A DNA stretch of 64,000 nucleotides from contig NC_085052.1 of the NCBI RefSeq assembly GCF_963662255.1, forward strand, positions 31,258,654-31,322,653, written 5' to 3'. This stretch comes from Cinclus cinclus (taxonomy: Eukaryota; Chordata; Aves; Passeriformes; Cinclidae). The notes below the pieces were generated by a model, which had not been told where the DNA came from, made no database searches, and saw only the letters and a program-made list of their open reading frames with translations. Below are positions 63,401-64,000 of the stretch, in pieces. Position 1 is the stretch's first letter. Each line of letters opens with the position of its first letter. Both the position numbers and the translations under genes were made by a program.

Positions 63401-63941
63401 TCTAAATAATATTTAAGTAAAAGCAGCACATGCCCAAGTGTTTCTTGTTACAGCTGAGAGTTTTAATCATTCCTTTTCATCGTTACAACTAAGTCTGGCC
63501 AGCTGCCCTTGCAGTGAGTTTCATCACTGTCTAATTCTTTTCTGAAGTTAGAAGTGAAAGTTCATTTGATAATAATCAATGAATCACACTATTGGCACTG
63601 GGTTAGTTGAGTGCTGCTGTGGATGGCAGCTTAGCTGGCCTTCTATTGTAGTAAAGAGATTGAATTTTCAGTAAAACTGGCATCCTTGGAGGGCCCGCAG
63701 TGAATTACGGCACCTGTGGGAAGTCAGCCTTTCCTGGCAAGGAAAAATGAAGTGGAAAGCTGTTTCCAGTTAAGAATTTACTTTCTTCAATACCTGATGA
63801 ATTCTGGAGCAAGTATTCAAGTTTCTTTGAGCCAGACACCCACAGACACAGGGCTGCACAGCTACAACCCTTCCTGGAGTAATAGGTCAGCAGTACAGGG
63901 CGAGATAAGATGATGAAAGTAGCAGTGGTTGCAAACATTAT
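57432..63941. other. Non-coding DNA, no gene recognised
   Basis: Mostly AT-rich sequence, very AT-rich at 60700-61400, with GC-richer patches at 57500-57820 and 62650-63080. The latter gives several overlapping frames on both strands, up to 119 codons. None is recognised. Exon-like signals at 57755-57815 and 62436-62492 are described only as findings. Confidence 0.6.
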
Positions 63942-64000
63942 TCACAGAATCACAGAATATTCTGAGTTGCAAAGGACCCATAAGGACCTTCAAGTCCAGC
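63942..64000 (-). mobile_element. CR1 LINE 3' end, cut by the window edge
   Basis: The last 59 bases begin TCACAGAATCACAGAAT, the reverse complement of two ATTCTGTG octamers that end CR1 elements. They continue ATTCTGAGTTGCAAAGGACCC, ATAAGGACCTTCAAGTCCAGC. This is the 3' end of a minus-strand CR1 of the subfamily type common in neoavian birds. The variant differs from the copy at 46235, so the two belong to different CR1 subfamilies. The rest of the element lies beyond the window. Confidence 0.9.

Overview
The window looks like ordinary non-coding DNA from a bird chromosome, probably a neoavian and plausibly a songbird. The direct evidence is a set of CR1 LINE fragments with typical avian 3' ends: positions 46235-46465 and 63942-64000 on the minus strand, and 32721-32836 on the plus strand. 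A solo endogenous-retrovirus LTR (34713-35385) and AT-leaning DNA full of in-frame stops, homopolymer runs and simple repeats fit this. The longest open frame is about 190 codons. None of the translations shows a domain, signature or compositional pattern that I recognise as a real protein.

Layout. Positions 1-7975 are AT-rich with no recognised gene, apart from a GC-richer patch near 5030-5450. Positions 7976-8079 resemble the core of an ancient MIR/CORE-SINE, reverse oriented. Positions 8080-23180 are unassigned, followed by a six-base A-rich microsatellite (23181-23288). A CR1 scrap lies at 32721-32836. The clearest single element is the 673-bp LTR at 34713-35385, with matched TGTAA/TTACA termini, a GTCC target duplication, a two-unit direct repeat in its upstream half and a poly(A) signal near its 3' end. 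Positions 35386-46234 hold long homopolymers (T35, G16) and an (AT)n tract. Next comes a CR1 copy in which the 3' end is joined directly to a pre-reverse-transcriptase segment (46235-46465). A T/G/C homopolymer cluster lies at 49544-49598. A probable LTR-like retroelement with an internal duplication covers about 56931-57431. The window ends inside another CR1.

No complete gene, tRNA, rRNA, CRISPR array or prokaryotic feature was found. Several short segments have good acceptor and donor splice sites around an open frame (867-951 +, 12937-13069 +, 19898-20082 -, 42125-42208 -, 57755-57815 +, 62436-62492 +). They lie on both strands, match no family I recognise, and a number of such candidates is expected by chance in 64 kb. 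They are given as hypotheses only. I did not find an undescribed biological system. The most interesting items are the retroelement structures and the two or three best exon candidates.
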